A stretch of 64,000 nucleotides of DNA. It comes from Rachycentron canadum. Lineage: Eukaryota; Chordata; Actinopteri; Carangiformes; Rachycentridae. Below are positions 37,501-48,370 of the stretch, in pieces. The number at the start of each line of letters is the position of its first letter. Positions within the stretch are counted from its first letter, which is position 1. The translations under genes were made by a program, and so were the position numbers. The notes under the pieces were generated by a model. The model did no database searches. It was not told the DNA's origin and was given only the letters and a program-made list of their open reading frames with translations. Location of the stretch: the NCBI GenBank assembly GCA_038496675.1, contig CM076660.1, positions 4,209,197 through 4,273,196 on the forward strand, read 5' to 3'.

Positions 37501-40500
37501 AGCACAAAGACTGGCTCTGTCCAAAGTTAGAAAATACCACAACCGACCCCTCTAAAGCTGACTTATTAACACGTCTCTGATTTGATTCATCCTTCTTTAA
37601 ATATATACTGATCGTTTATATTAATGTATTTTTGAACATACAGTATATCTTGTATATAGTTTGTGTCTCTGCTACTTATGTCTTTTTCTTTATGTTATGT
37701 TCTTTACTCACTTGTAAATGAGGTCTGGATCTCAATATGACTTCCTGATTTAATAAATAAATAAATAAATAAAAAAATTCAGCTGCATTGTATCTAAACC
37801 AAAAAAAGGTTCCCATTACTGTGGATAATCCACAGATTTCACTGGCAGTAGTTTTTAAATGACCCTCATTCTTGTAAAACAAATGAAGCCCACTGCACAC
37901 ACAGTTAATGTGAGCCCAGACTCACCACATGGTGTGTCACTCCTCCAGCCGGTAACAGGCACTCCTTGAGTCTGACAGGTGCTGGCATAGATTTGCAGCC
38001 AGTTGCAGATTGTATCCTGGGCTCCCTGGTCCAAGCAGGTGTCCTGCAGGCAGCTTTGATAAAAGAAGGCTGGTGCCACCTTGCTGTGACAGCGTGCAAA
38101 CACACCTCCTCGATCCACAATTAGCCCACACAGCCTCACTGCCTCAGGCTCCACAAACACATACAGTCCATCCCCAATGTGGAAACGTATGCCTGTGTTG
38201 ACTTCGTTCTCCTCGTCGTCAGTGCCCACATTCATGTTGGCATCAACCACCGTGAGAGGAGCGTCCATTTGCACAGTTTTCTCTGCCAGGCCACAGCGAG
38301 GGCAGGAGTCCCCACAACCCACCTGGCAGAAAGTGTCCCTCTCTGCCCAGGCCATGCCCCAGTCAGTGGTGGTGAGGGTGGGTGGGGATAAGGGCATGCC
38401 CTGGCAGAGGCCGCAGGTGGTGTTGTAGAGGTCGCGGGGCAAAGTCAGCAGGAGGAGCGTGTTCCAGTCGAAGGCCACCTTCAGGCCAAAGTCTGTCTCT
38501 AGAATAAGCTGCATGCCCAAGGTGAAGATGTTGACCTTTCCTGGGCCCAGCTTCAGAGGAAGGTACAACCGCTCCTTATTCACCTGAGTAAAGAGAGATT
38601 CAGTGAAACTGCCTCCAGCTTGATAGGTTTAACCCTTTACTGAAGCTGACACACACATATTCTCGCAGAAGCTCTGCCCTGAATATTTTCAAAGTATGTG
38701 GGGAAAACCCAGGGCATCACTGGCTAACACAACGTTTCAATCCCTGTGTGTTTCTCATATAATCAAATTAAAATCATGAGAGAAAGACACAACGAATGGG
38801 AAAGAAGGTGTGTGTGTGTGTGTGTGTCATTTCTGTTCCCGCTCAGATCTCCTAGGCGGTTTGTGAACCCAGTCCAAATGTCACTCAGAGTCGAGGTTTT
38901 GTCTGAGCCAAATCCAGCCTGATAAAAGATGCCCATTGAAATTAGATCCACCTTAAGCCAATCAAAGAGGAATTTACCCTCTGAATGGTTATTCTATCGG
39001 CTTGATTAGAAATGTCTTCACATATAAAAAAACCCCCCAAAAAAAAAACCAAAAAAAAAAAAACAACGAGGCACTCAGAGCATATACCTCTGACAACCCT
39101 ACACATCTGTCAGATTCAGATTATTATCTGGATCTGCACCAAATTTTACAAATTAATCTCAACGCCATTAAAACGTCTCTTTTTACATCAAGAGCCAAAC
39201 ATTATTTCCTGAGAAATGTAGTATTGCAAGTATCAAGTAGACCATCTCACAATGTTAAGGAAAGTGATAAAACATTTCTGGATTCACCCCAGTTCAGATT
39301 CCCTCCATCAAGTTGGTGGAGGAAATAACAAAGGCCCTGTCACAGCATATGGTCTTTTGACTCAATTCACACTACAGGTATTCTTGAATAAGGACACAGT
39401 TTAACCATGGCTCATTTCCTGTTCATGCACTTACCGTAACAGTGTTTTTGTAGGTTCGAGAGACTTCAATCTCATAATTGTAAACCTCCAGTACAAAGCC
39501 CCTCACCCAAATGGCCTGGCCTGTGTCCCTTTCCTCATTACGGGCTGCCAATTTGAATTGAGGAAATGTTCCAGCGATGGCTGCATGTTCCCCGTTCTCT
39601 CTCCCACAGTTGGTGGTGGCCATCCTGAGAGTGCAGGAGCTCTGCAGCTCGAATGGTACATCACCAAAAGGCAGAAAATGTCCATAACCGGCGGCCACAC
39701 ACATGGCCTCAGTGCGCGGCTGGCAGAAATACAGGCCGTCATTCTCCTGGCAGTACTCCTCAGGGTGACAGGGCGCGAGCTGACAGTATACACTGTTGTC
39801 AGAGCCATTGCAGTAGCAGCGCTCCTGGCATTCCCAGTCTGTCCAGAAAGTCTGATTAGTGGCCAGCTGGCGCCCGTGGCTCATGCAGCCACAGTCGCTG
39901 CGTGCCACACACAGGCCGTCCCGCAGCGCGAAGCCCTCCTCACACTGACACCCTTCCTGGCATGGCAGTGGACATGGCTCCTCAGGTTCATCCAAGTTGG
40001 CACAGGTCAGAGGGCAGGCACTGGTGCATTCATCAAAATGACTGTTCTCTGGACAGGGAAGAGCTGAGATGGAAGAGCGAGGGAAGCAAGAGAGAAGGTG
40101 AGACAAAGGCAAAATCCATATTAGAAGAAAAATCCCAATTAAGTTTTGTTTTGAGTATCAGCTCTGCATCTCCTATTATTGACTCATGACTTTAAAAAGT
40201 TTTGAGCTTGCTCCTTGGCAGCAGCTAAACTTGGACCACCATGTTCTCAAACAAGCTGGAAGCGTTATCCACAACTCTGCCATCCATTTATTTGCTCAAT
40301 ATTATCCAATTTTGTTTGTACAGCTATAGTTTAAAAAAAAAAAAAAAAAAAAAGGTTTAGTTTAATGCTACTTGTGTACATTTGTATAAGACGAAACTAA
40401 GGATACTAAGGACAAATATAAACAGCCAAGATGAGATGAGGATGACTCTTTTTCATTTGAATTGGTTTTTGATGGGGTGCACCTTCACAGAAGAGGTAAA

Positions 40501-43500
40501 CAGAGTCTGTGCTTCTCCTGCCATGTCAAATCAATATGTAATCTGCTGTGAAAAGGTCTATCGATCTGATTTATTTGGGTAAAACAAAGAAATAAGTGCT
40601 TTAAAGCTAGTATGCTAGCAAGAACATGCTAAATGACATGACAATAAAGGTGGACAGATTTTCAAGAGGAAAAAATTTATATTTGGCTTCAAATGCTGGG
40701 AATAAAAAAAACTGCTGCAGAGAAAAAAATACATGTGCATCTAGCGTAACAGCAGGAAGATGGGAAAACAAACTACAAATGAACAAATTCAAAGCAGTAT
40801 TGATAAATTGCAATTGTATATCTCGCCTGTTTAAACAGAAATATATTTAACATGTTAATGTTTCATAGAACAGCTTGCTTGCAAACGAGATATTTGTTAG
40901 AAGGTATATTTTTTTTAATTATATTTTTTTACTGGGAGAGTCAGGATAGCTGCTAATCTTTGCTCTCACATGCCAACCATCCGAAGTGTCAGCCTGTTCC
41001 TTTAAAGTCCAGCTGTCTAATCTACTCACGGCAATTGGTGGCACTCCTCCAGGACGTAAGGCCCACTTGAGCATCCTGACAGGCGCTGGCATAAGCCTGC
41101 AGTGACGAACACAGGGCTGAACGGTTCCCTTCCTTTACACACATGTTATACAAGCAGTTCCTGAAGAACGGCGAAGGGTTGACCACGGCATGACATGCCA
41201 GAAACGAACTATTCCCTGGGTCGTTGATGTTGCCACACATCCAAGGACTCTGGTAAAGACGCAAATCTGTGCACATGCGATACAGGTCATCGCAGTCACC
41301 ATTACAAGTGAGGTCGTCGGCAATGGCACGCCAACCCTCTGTGAACTGCTCCGTAGACTCTGCCAGACGTCCATTAGGGAGGCGAAGGTCATCAGTGGTA
41401 TTGCTATTAAAGACACCGCATAGGCCGCATGTAAGATTGTAGAAGAGGGTGGAGAGGGAGATGTTGAGGAATCCCTGGCGGGTGTAGTGGACACGAATCA
41501 GACCACGGGACTCCACCACTGTGGCATTGCCCGGCGCTCTGTAGATCATCATTGTCTCTGTTGGATGGACATAAGGAAGCGCCACTTGTTCACCATTCAC
41601 CTGGAAAGCAAAAAGGGTGTCGTGACCAGAGGGATTCAACAGCTGGTAATAAAAAACAAAGATGTTTGTGCTTTGTAGAGACAGTATTAACCTTGACTGT
41701 GTCAAAATCTGTCCCTCCCATCTGAGCTTCCAGGTTAGCCACTCTAACTACCACAGGTCTTTTCCAATCAGGGCCTTTGTTCACCAGCCGCCTGCCTATC
41801 TTCACCTCCACCGTCGAAACATTAGCTGGCACTGCACTGCACAGCTTCAGCAGGTGGTAGGAGCTGTCATCTGGGAACAGCAGGAAGGTGCCATCAAAGG
41901 AGGAAGTCACCGAGTTCTGGGTGATTGAGCACGCTCCCTCCCTCCGAGGGTAGCATCCCAGCAGGCCCACTTCCGCCACACACACCTCACCCTCCTTACA
42001 GGACTCATTAAAGCAGGAGACTTCCCCGACGGGCCCGCAGGAGCAGCGGAGGGTACATTCACCTTCTTCGCCACTGGCGCCTGCCCAGAAAGTGTAATTA
42101 AGGGGGTAATAGAGGCCGTTATGCTCGCAGCCACAGTCTTCACGCTGTACACAATGGCTACCACTGAGAACGTAGCCTGGGTCACACTGGCAGCCCTCGG
42201 TGCAAGGGTGGGCACAATACAGGGGAGCGGTGAGGTCCGAGCAGGAGGCTGGGCAGGCACTTGTGCACACTTGGTAATGGCTGTACTCTGGACATGATAG
42301 AGCTGAGAGCCAATAGGAGAGAAGAAATAATGTCAGATGACACAGATAAATGAACGTAAGATGAAGGATCTGTGCAAACTGAATCAAACAGAATCTCACC
42401 ACAGAAGGTGCGGGATCTCCAGGGTCGTATCGTGACACCAAGGGCCTGACAGGCTAGAGCATAGGCTTGGATTGCCTGGCAGAGTGTGGTGATGTTATCC
42501 CTGTTGCTGCACATGTCATATACACAGCTATACACAAAGGCTGTAGGGTCCACTACGGCTCTACAGTCCCTAAATGGTCCATCGGTTTTGTTGATGAGCC
42601 CACAGTAGTCTGAGCGAAAGTAGAAGGCTTCTGTAAGAGGGTCACACACGCTGCAGTTGTGGGCGCAGCCATCGGTACACCTCCAGTCTGTGTCCTCTGC
42701 CCGCCAGCTGCCCCCCAACTCCACCACGCTTTCTGCTAGAGAGCCATCAGGGAGCACAGGATCATCAGCTGGGTCATCGTTATAGTTACCACAAAGGCCA
42801 CAGGTGTTGTTAAAGTAGGAGCTGGGTAGGGAGATGGATGCGTAGTGTTGGCCGTCATAGGTTACCAAGAGTCCAAAGTCGGTTTCTAAAGCAACAGCAA
42901 CACCAGACTGATACACCCTGATAGCACCAAGCTGGAGCTGGACTGGTAAGGTCTTCATCAAACCATCCACCTTGAGAGAGAGAGACAAAGAAAAAGAAAG
43001 GGAGCATCGGATGTTCTTGATGATCAGCTTGTACTCGGACATTACCAAAAATCCAGGTAGATCAATCCTTTACGTAAATAGTGACTGCCCAGACCACTCT
43101 TCCAAGATGGTCACAGGATTTCAAAAGCACAACCAAGAGGCACACACAAACCAAATACTGATTTTAGTAGATTCTAACCTGCACTGTTCCTAAACTGCCT
43201 TTGGGTAACAAGACCCTGTGACCATAGACATCCACTGTCACATCTTTCAGCCAGGAGACAGAGGCGACCCCACGGTTCTCATTTTTGGCCTCCACACTGA
43301 AGTAGGGCAGCCCCGCCACCTCCCAGCAGGGCCGAGCCAGCAGGTAGGAGCAGGTGCCCTGGAAGTGATAGAGGAAGCCATCGAAGGTGTGGTAATGAGG
43401 GTCGCCAAATACCACACAAGTGCTGGTGCGGGTCGGTTGGCAGTAAAAGGCCCCTTCCTGCTGCTCGCAGGTCTCCAGCTGCCCGCATGGAGATTCCTGG

Positions 43501-45931
43501 CACTGAACCTCATTGTCAGCGTCAAGGCAGCGGCATCGATGTGAGCACTGGTCAGACAACCAGAAGATTTCGCCTCGTCTGTAAAAGCGCCCTGGAGAGG
43601 AGGTAGAAAAGACAGGCAAAGGCATTTCAAGTCCAAAGTTTCATAGCCTGACTTTGTGTTTGAGAAGTCTGATGTTTGAACTCACCATTGTAGCTGCAGC
43701 CATTGGCAGGATCGATCAGTTCAGTGTCTACACGGAAGAACCAGCGCCCAGGAATATTTACATTAGTAGACTGTTCAATGTTGACTACATCGTTTGACCG
43801 TGACCCTGGCAGATTGAAGAAGTGACCAATGTCTCCACCATTAAAACCTGACTGAAAAGGGGAAAGGTGTGAGGAACATGAGGTCCAATGTTTATCACAC
43901 ATTATTGTTATCGTCCATGAAATGATCTCGGGGCCACCGTGAGAATACCTGAGCTGTTGTCCCACCTAGTCCTGTTAAAGGATCTCCACCACTGGCTGTT
44001 CCAGTGCTCCATGTGATCTCCCCATAGTTGAACATACTGAAGGATGTGACGCCATCTGAGATTAGTACAGCTTGGAAAGTGTTCACCTTTGATTAAACAA
44101 GAGGATTAAAATATATACATTTACAAAGAAAAAAAAGACATAAATACACAAAACAAACAAAAGATAAGAATACCATAATGAAGAGGAAACCTAGTAAATG
44201 TTTAATTGCAGGTACAATGATAATAATGAAAGACGGGGGAATAGTCTCAATTTAATGTGACACGTTGAAACCGAAGACATTTTTGTGAAATATTATTGCC
44301 ATCGATTTAATCCCATTTGTGTCGCTCACTTGTGGATCAAAACATGTCCAGGTGTCATCTTAGGTTAAAACTAAAATATTTTCCATCTAGACATTACTGC
44401 AACTCCCACAGCATTTCAATGACTAATCAAAGGTGTAGTAAGAACCTGCCTCACAATGAAATATATTATGTATATATGTATGATGTAATGAAGATATATG
44501 AAACTTGGATCTAGATTAATTTTGTACCAAACTTTATCTCAGTTTTTTAGTTTAGCTAATAACCAAATAAATGCTTACTTGTCCTGCAGACGGAAGTGCT
44601 GTTGATTCCATTTGCAAAAAGAATAGAAACAACATAATGTCTTATTTACATCTTGTATCTTATCCATGTAGCTCATTCTGGTCAAGATTTGGTTAAGTAT
44701 CCACCCAGTTTTAGAGCATTAAAAACTTAGCATTATGGTTCTGCAAACTTTATTAAATCACAAACCCTAGATACTGCAGTAACCATTACTGTTGTAGGTG
44801 TGTTGTAAAAGATTTAGGTGCTGGAGCTAAAGGGAATTTGTACTTAAATGTTTCATAGGTTTCCATTCAGTTGTCTGGATGAGGCAGAAATAAGGCAGCC
44901 TTGAAATACTGGGGGGGCTATTATTCCTTTTTTAGCCAGGCCAGCAGTTTCACCTTGCTCAGACAATCTCCATTCAGGACACACAGAGATAAAACTTATC
45001 TCAACTTTCTCATTCTTCACTGAGTAAAACTGTTCCTTCAAGAGTGTAGAATAATTTTTTAGCAACATTGTCATTTGTAACTACTGCTGAAATGCAATTT
45101 TTTTTCAAACACCAAAAACCTTTTTGAATGTCCCAATTCATCCAGTCAGTAAATGTGTGACCAAGATATTTATGTGACTTTACTGGGGTTGTCTGGCTTC
45201 CTCCATAGAAGGTGACTTGGTGCCATGTTGCAATAAAGACCCAGGCGGCGGTGAAGGTGGGCATTTTTTTGAAGTACTTCCGGACATCTTGTGTCGCCCT
45301 CTCCAGTATTTCTGTTTCAGTGGACTCTCGGTAGTAGACATCTCCGCGGATGCCGTTGTGCACATCTGCCCAAAGTGGAGCAATGAACGATCTGCTGTCG
45401 CTCAGCGGAAAAGCTTCTGGTGTGAACTGGCTAACCTGCACGTTGAAGGAGATCACACCGTTGTTGTTGACCTGTGGACAGAAAAGACAGGCTGGTGTTT
45501 GAGCATCATAAAATATAGCTTTATACATTATAGGCTGCAATAATTTTAAGGTGAATTGTAGCTTTCTGTCTAATAATAGCAGTTTGTTCAATGCTTACAT
45601 ATATGGAACGGTAGGGGACATTGAAGAAAATGAAGGGAATAAGCAAAGTAATTTCAGGTGAACTCCCATCATCCATCTTGGGGGTCTCTAAATCTCTATG
45701 GCTGGGTCCATACGGATACAGGATATCCTGAGCACTTGCTGAAAGGAGAATAGTGCATAAAAGCTCATTACATGGACTGTTCTCATCCATAAAGAATAGC
45801 TTTATAGTATAGTATGACATTATAGTATGACCCCAGATATCAGGGTATATCAATATTTATGCCATACCTCCTGTCTGTGCAAAGATGCTGAACAGGTGAA
45901 GCAGAATGACTGGACAGCCTGGCCTGACCAT
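28162..45931 (-). CDS. tecta: Alpha-tectorin
   Basis: Role (known for the family): secreted, glycosylated matrix protein of the tectorial and otolithic membranes of the inner ear. Exons: 45932-45868 (ATG at 45931), 45738-45599, 45471-45184, 44086-43949, 43851-43686, 43591-43179, 42970-42400, 42302-41692, 41600-41030, 40063-39435, 38583-37926, 37232-37033, 36476-36096, 34828-34542, 33892-33612, 33469-33359, 32703-32501, 32210-32047, 31911-31663, 28815-28653, 28567-28483, 28281-28162. All 21 junctions are GT-AG and keep frame. About 2,164 residues against 2,155 in human. Domain order: signal peptide, NIDO, four vWD modules each with C8/TIL cysteine regions, a short Cys-rich linker, ZP, basic cleavage region, EGF-like. 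The last exon is open: after SCR either a donor (CGGA|GTAAGA) leads to an unseen exon, or reading continues to TGA at 28097. The two vWD3 oddities are in their own entry. Introns are mostly 100-1,000 bp; the 2.8-kb one holds a transposon. Confidence 0.96.
28653..32703 (-). CDS. tecta: tecta exons 17-20, zona pellucida (ZP) domain
   Basis: Exons 32703-32501, 32210-32047, 31911-31663 and 28815-28653, residues about 1837-2096. Landmarks: IIQAEVTCKHAQMEVSISKC, GEDFISFHINNTKGHCG, NVEFSCAYELDLKISLE, INLTLPTQEGNFITKMALYK, then SLTCRFHVTVFKFIGDYDEI and LHCDVSLCDSETSTCK. The ZP module mediates polymerisation of tectorin filaments in this family. Conservation with human is very high. The 2.8-kb intron before exon 20 contains the Tc1 element. 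Confidence 0.96.
29860..30078. repeat. Left inverted repeat of the Tc1 element, IR/DR type
   Basis: Outer motif near 29860-29890 (tgcagaagtattcatacccc) and inner motif near 30047-30078 (tgcaaagtattcagcccccc), about 190 bp apart. The intervening part mirrors the right repeat, including the long A/T run and 'tgtgccacttt' in reverse orientation. Confidence 0.88.
31285..31498. repeat. Right inverted repeat of the Tc1 element, IR/DR type
   Basis: Inner motif near 31285-31315 (gctgaatacttttgcacacc) and outer motif near 31468-31498 (aaggggtatgaatacttctg). It is close to an exact reverse complement of the left repeat with few mismatches, which suggests a fairly young insertion. Confidence 0.88.
33359..33469 (-). 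CDS. tecta: tecta exon 16, Cys-rich linker before ZP
   Basis: A 111-nt exon encoding EWIYDPCAGEICTNFTCELE and NGGDLCGCPELPTSTGG. It corresponds to the human segment [20 protein letters not shown]. The acceptor choice TTTAG|CAGAATGG is forced: the alternative AG three bases later would create a stop codon. Confidence 0.9.
33612..37232 (-). CDS. tecta: tecta exons 12-15, TIL, vWD4 and C8
   Basis: Residues about 1417-1799. Exon 12 (37232-37033) is the TIL segment (CPPNSHYSSCMSVCPPQC). Exon 13 (36476-36096) opens PKQLFWNSDCTKRCQC and holds GGGVFRTFDGASLRLPASC. Exon 14 (34828-34542) has VCGLCGNFNGDPSDDYIT. Exon 15 (33892-33612) holds C8 (GFFQPCHGLLDPRPFYQSC ... CGSLAAYAEACRSLG). The exon 14/15 join gives GMQNSCDETQ, four residues shorter than human at that linker. 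Confidence 0.94.
34829..36095. other. tecta: tecta intron 13
   Basis: 1.27 kb. Contains a poly(A) run near 35,668-35,683. I see no repeat family, exon or RNA gene in it. Confidence 0.6.
37285..37600. repeat. Interspersed repeat in tecta intron 11
   Basis: Has the phrase order 'ggttagcctagcttagcaca', 'aagactggctctgtccaaag', 'accgacccctctaaagctga' and 'cttattaacacgtctctg', which I know as a widespread fish repeat. A short AAAT array follows at 37,752-37,770. Confidence 0.5.
37926..40063 (-). CDS. tecta: tecta exons 10-11, TIL, degenerate vWD3 and C8
   Basis: Residues about 988-1416. TIL (CPENSHFDECTSACPLTC) and C8 (CSSL-type pattern, here NWLQIYASTCQTQGVPVTG) are normal. The vWD3 core differs from human: the usual TFDG reads PFGD (plus strand 39660-39671), and the segment after CGLC has lost about ten residues including the NGNPDDD loop (CGLCQGMPLSPPTLTTTDWG, plus strand about 38350-38415). 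Frame and splice sites are intact, so this is change within a functional gene. Confidence 0.92.
38584..39434. other. tecta: tecta intron 10 with microsatellite and repeat remnant
   Basis: A (GT)n run at about 38,808-38,828 and A/C-rich homopolymers at about 39,026-39,064. About 39,070-39,330 contains 'ttatctggatctgcaccaaa' and 'aagttggtggaggaaataac', words of a repeat common in fish. No coding exon. Confidence 0.5.
40064..41029. other. tecta: tecta intron 9
   Basis: About 970 bp, AT-rich, with a poly(A) run at 40,332-40,353. Short open frames on both strands show no homology or splice support. Nothing else seen. Confidence 0.6.
41030..42302 (-). CDS. tecta: tecta exons 8-9, TIL, vWD2 and C8
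   Basis: Residues about 594-987. Starts with the TIL cysteine pattern (SCPEYSHYQVCTSACPASC), then the second vWD (SSFDGTFLLF ... TCGLCGVFNSNTTDDL) and C8 (CSSLQAYASACQDAQV). The GLC motif is TCGLCG here, while human has TGGLCG, so fish keeps a cysteine that human lost. Confidence 0.93.
42400..43591 (-). CDS. tecta: tecta exons 6-7, vWD1 and C8
   Basis: Residues about 266-593. Begins RFYRRGEIFWLSDQCSHRC; the domain proper has CVVFGDPHYHTFDG, a complete calcium-site motif, and TCGLCGNYNDDPADD. The C8 cysteine region follows (CDPLTEAFYFRSDYCG ... CQAIQAYALACQALG). All landmarks are intact. Confidence 0.94.
43686..45738 (-). CDS. tecta: tecta exons 2-5, NIDO domain
   Basis: Encodes residues about 22-265. 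Landmarks are MDDGSSPEITLLIPFIFFNV, NNNGVISFNVQVSQFTPEAF, WADVHNGIRGDVYYRE, YFKKMPTFTAAWVF, then FNYGEITWSTGTASGGDPLT and NLPGSRSNDVVNIEQSTNVN. These match the nidogen-like domain of human alpha-tectorin almost column for column. It ends in DPANGCSYNG before the first vWD region. Confidence 0.95.
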
Positions 45932-45932
45932 T
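45868..45932 (-). CDS. tecta: tecta start exon, signal peptide
   Basis: The acceptor GGTTTGTAG lies one base before the ATG at 45931, after a strongly T/G-rich tract. The exon encodes MVRPGCPVILLHLFSIFAQT and one more residue, a typical hydrophobic signal peptide, and ends at GGAG|GTATGG. Because an acceptor sits right before the ATG, the 5' UTR must come largely from upstream exon(s). Confidence 0.9.
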
Positions 45933-48295
45933 CTACAAACCAAAAAACAAACAAAAAACAACTTACATTACTTTTTCTGTCTTGCATCATCTTTAAAATG
46001 AATGGAAACACAGGCAAACATGAGTCATAGGATAACTTCTCATAAACAAGGCTGTTAGACAAAAGTAGTGAGGAGGGAGAACCATCAAAGCAACGCCATG
46101 TTACTTCTTTAAGATCAGGCTCCCAGGTCTCCCCTGAGGAGCCCTGAAAAGGCCCTATTATGCATGTCAGAACAATGTGTCAGGATCACATTTGCCTTAC
46201 AGTCCCATGTGACCCAGCAACAGGCCTCTCTGTGCCTCGGTTCCCTGCAGGTGACCAAACTGGCCCACTCTGCTCCTGAGTCTCTGTGTCTGCAGCAGCA
46301 AGGCTGCTTAGGACCTCATTACCACTTCTGTTTGGGAACCATCCATGCCTTGATGGCTAAAGGGAAAGGAGCGTAAACACTGGGGCACTAATGGCTTTAA
46401 GTGAGCAGGCTTGAATTGCCAAGGTCCTTGCAGTGGCCCTTTGGGGCTGTTCTTGGCAAGATTCCCATCGGAAAAGTAGAGTGTACAGCCAAGTTGGCAG
46501 ATTCTTCAGTCACCATATGGCAACTTGATAAAAACTTACATTTTTAAATGCTTCAAATATGGGTTAATTTGTCAAAAATAATGCTGAGTTAAAAATCTCT
46601 CCTGAAACTTTGGGAATGAGTGACAAGCTGGTCTGCTGCCGAACCAGCCAGTCAGTGTCCAAGGTCATAATGTACCAGAAGCACGATGCCCCTTTGTTTC
46701 ATACATAATATGTAATTCCTTTTATTTTCTGGGTCAAAATCTAATATTTATTGCTGCCACATTGCTTTGGATAAGGGTTTTAAAAAATAATAATAAATAA
46801 ATAAATCAGTGCTTGTGTTTTCTTTTATTGGGTTGGTAATAATTTTTCAGTGGTGTTGCCATTGTGTTTTGCTCCTGTATGAATGTACAGATCTTCTCAA
46901 ACATAGCACTATAAAAACACATTAAAGTGAAAATAACAGGTGTGCCCACTGACCTCAAGTTATATTCAATGCCAATGAAAGTTCTGAAAAAGCAAGTAAG
47001 CAGACCCTTGAGTTGAGATTATTATTATTATATCAACAGGTCTGCAATTAAAGTATTAAGTATAATTAAGTATTATCGCCAAAGTGTGGTTCAACTTGGA
47101 CATATAGACCCGTCATTTTTATTCAAAATATTAACCAAAGTGATACAGAAAACATTTTAAGAAAAATATTTCAAAACTGGACTTTGGTAAGATTTTGGAG
47201 CCTATATGAAAATGCACCAGTAGTACATAAAGCATATGAGGTCAGTTGGATTCTTCCTCCTAATCTGTAATTTCTGTCAATGTGTGAATTCTATTCAGTT
47301 TGAGGGTAAATTGTGTTCAGGTGTGCCAAGGTTAGTGGGCACTGCTGAGAGAGGTCTGCTGTAACGTCATCAGCCTCTCATCATACACTGTCGACCAACA
47401 CATTAACACAATTGCTCCTTTCACTCTTGTACTTCACCATTTTATCTGACGGGCATTAACTCGATGCCTTTTAGCGGGGCAATTAAGATAAAGCCCCACG
47501 GAACATAAAAGATGAAGTAGACGTGTTTATCTCTGGGGTCACACTCAATGAAAGAAAACTCTTACAGCTGTAACAGCTACATGTTTTATCAGAGGTTAAT
47601 TCACTCACTCGATCATGTTTATTTTATCTTTATTTTTTTTTTTAAATAAATCTTAGCCTTAAAAACCGGGTTAAATCAGAACAAAATTGTGTAATAGCGA
47701 TGGATTTAGAATTAAACTGTTAATGTTAAAAGATAAGAAATTGTATTAATTTAAATACTCTTTGTAGGCTTAATTCTAACATCAGTAAAAAGAGGAGAAA
47801 TATCAGATCAGTGGTTCATAACCTGGGGCTTGAGATTTCAAAAAGGGTCCCAAAATGTTCGGTCTCAAGATGATTAAAGGAAAGAAATAATATATTATTT
47901 TTGTGAAATACTGCATAGCGAATCATGGATCCTTAAATGAAATAATCACAAGCACAGCTGGGTTTAGCTGCTCAATCTTCATATTCCCACTTAAACCATA
48001 AACTGTGACAAATAGATTTAATTTAAATTTAACGGGTCTGTGACGCCTTAAAATGTAAAAATGACATCTGTATACAGTCCCAAAAAAAAAAAAAAAAAAA
48101 AAGAAAGAAGGATTATGATTCCATTCGGATTTACATTTTCTATAACATAATAAATGAGTCGAAACATTGAACATATAGGAAAAGTCCATGTTTTTAGCAT
48201 TTAAAAAATGAAGTTTCTGAAGAGGAAAGTTCAGATTTCTTTTTGCCACACTGTCAAATCCTGAAATTGTATGAGGGAGGAAATGATATACTCAC
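45933..48295. other. tecta: Probable tecta 5' intron
   Basis: Region between the signal-peptide exon and the candidate leader exon. About 47,815-48,110 resembles the interspersed repeat at 16,240 in the opposite orientation ('cagtggttcataacctgggg'), with a poly(A) run at 48,079-48,101. No other feature recognised. Confidence 0.45.
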
Positions 48296-48370
48296 CTGCC
48301 TTCAGAAGACGGACATCTAGCACCTTACTAGTCTAACCTGGCAACCACCTCACAGCAATGTCCCATCCAG
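48296..48370 (-). other. tecta: Candidate tecta 5' leader exon
   Basis: The minus strand reads TTCTGAAGGCAG|GTGAGTATAT, an excellent donor at 48295-48296. The tecta coding exon 1 begins one base before its ATG, at an acceptor, so an upstream leader exon is required; this is the nearest strong donor I found. The upper boundary is not determined and is only approximate. No TATA box was identified. Confidence 0.45.
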
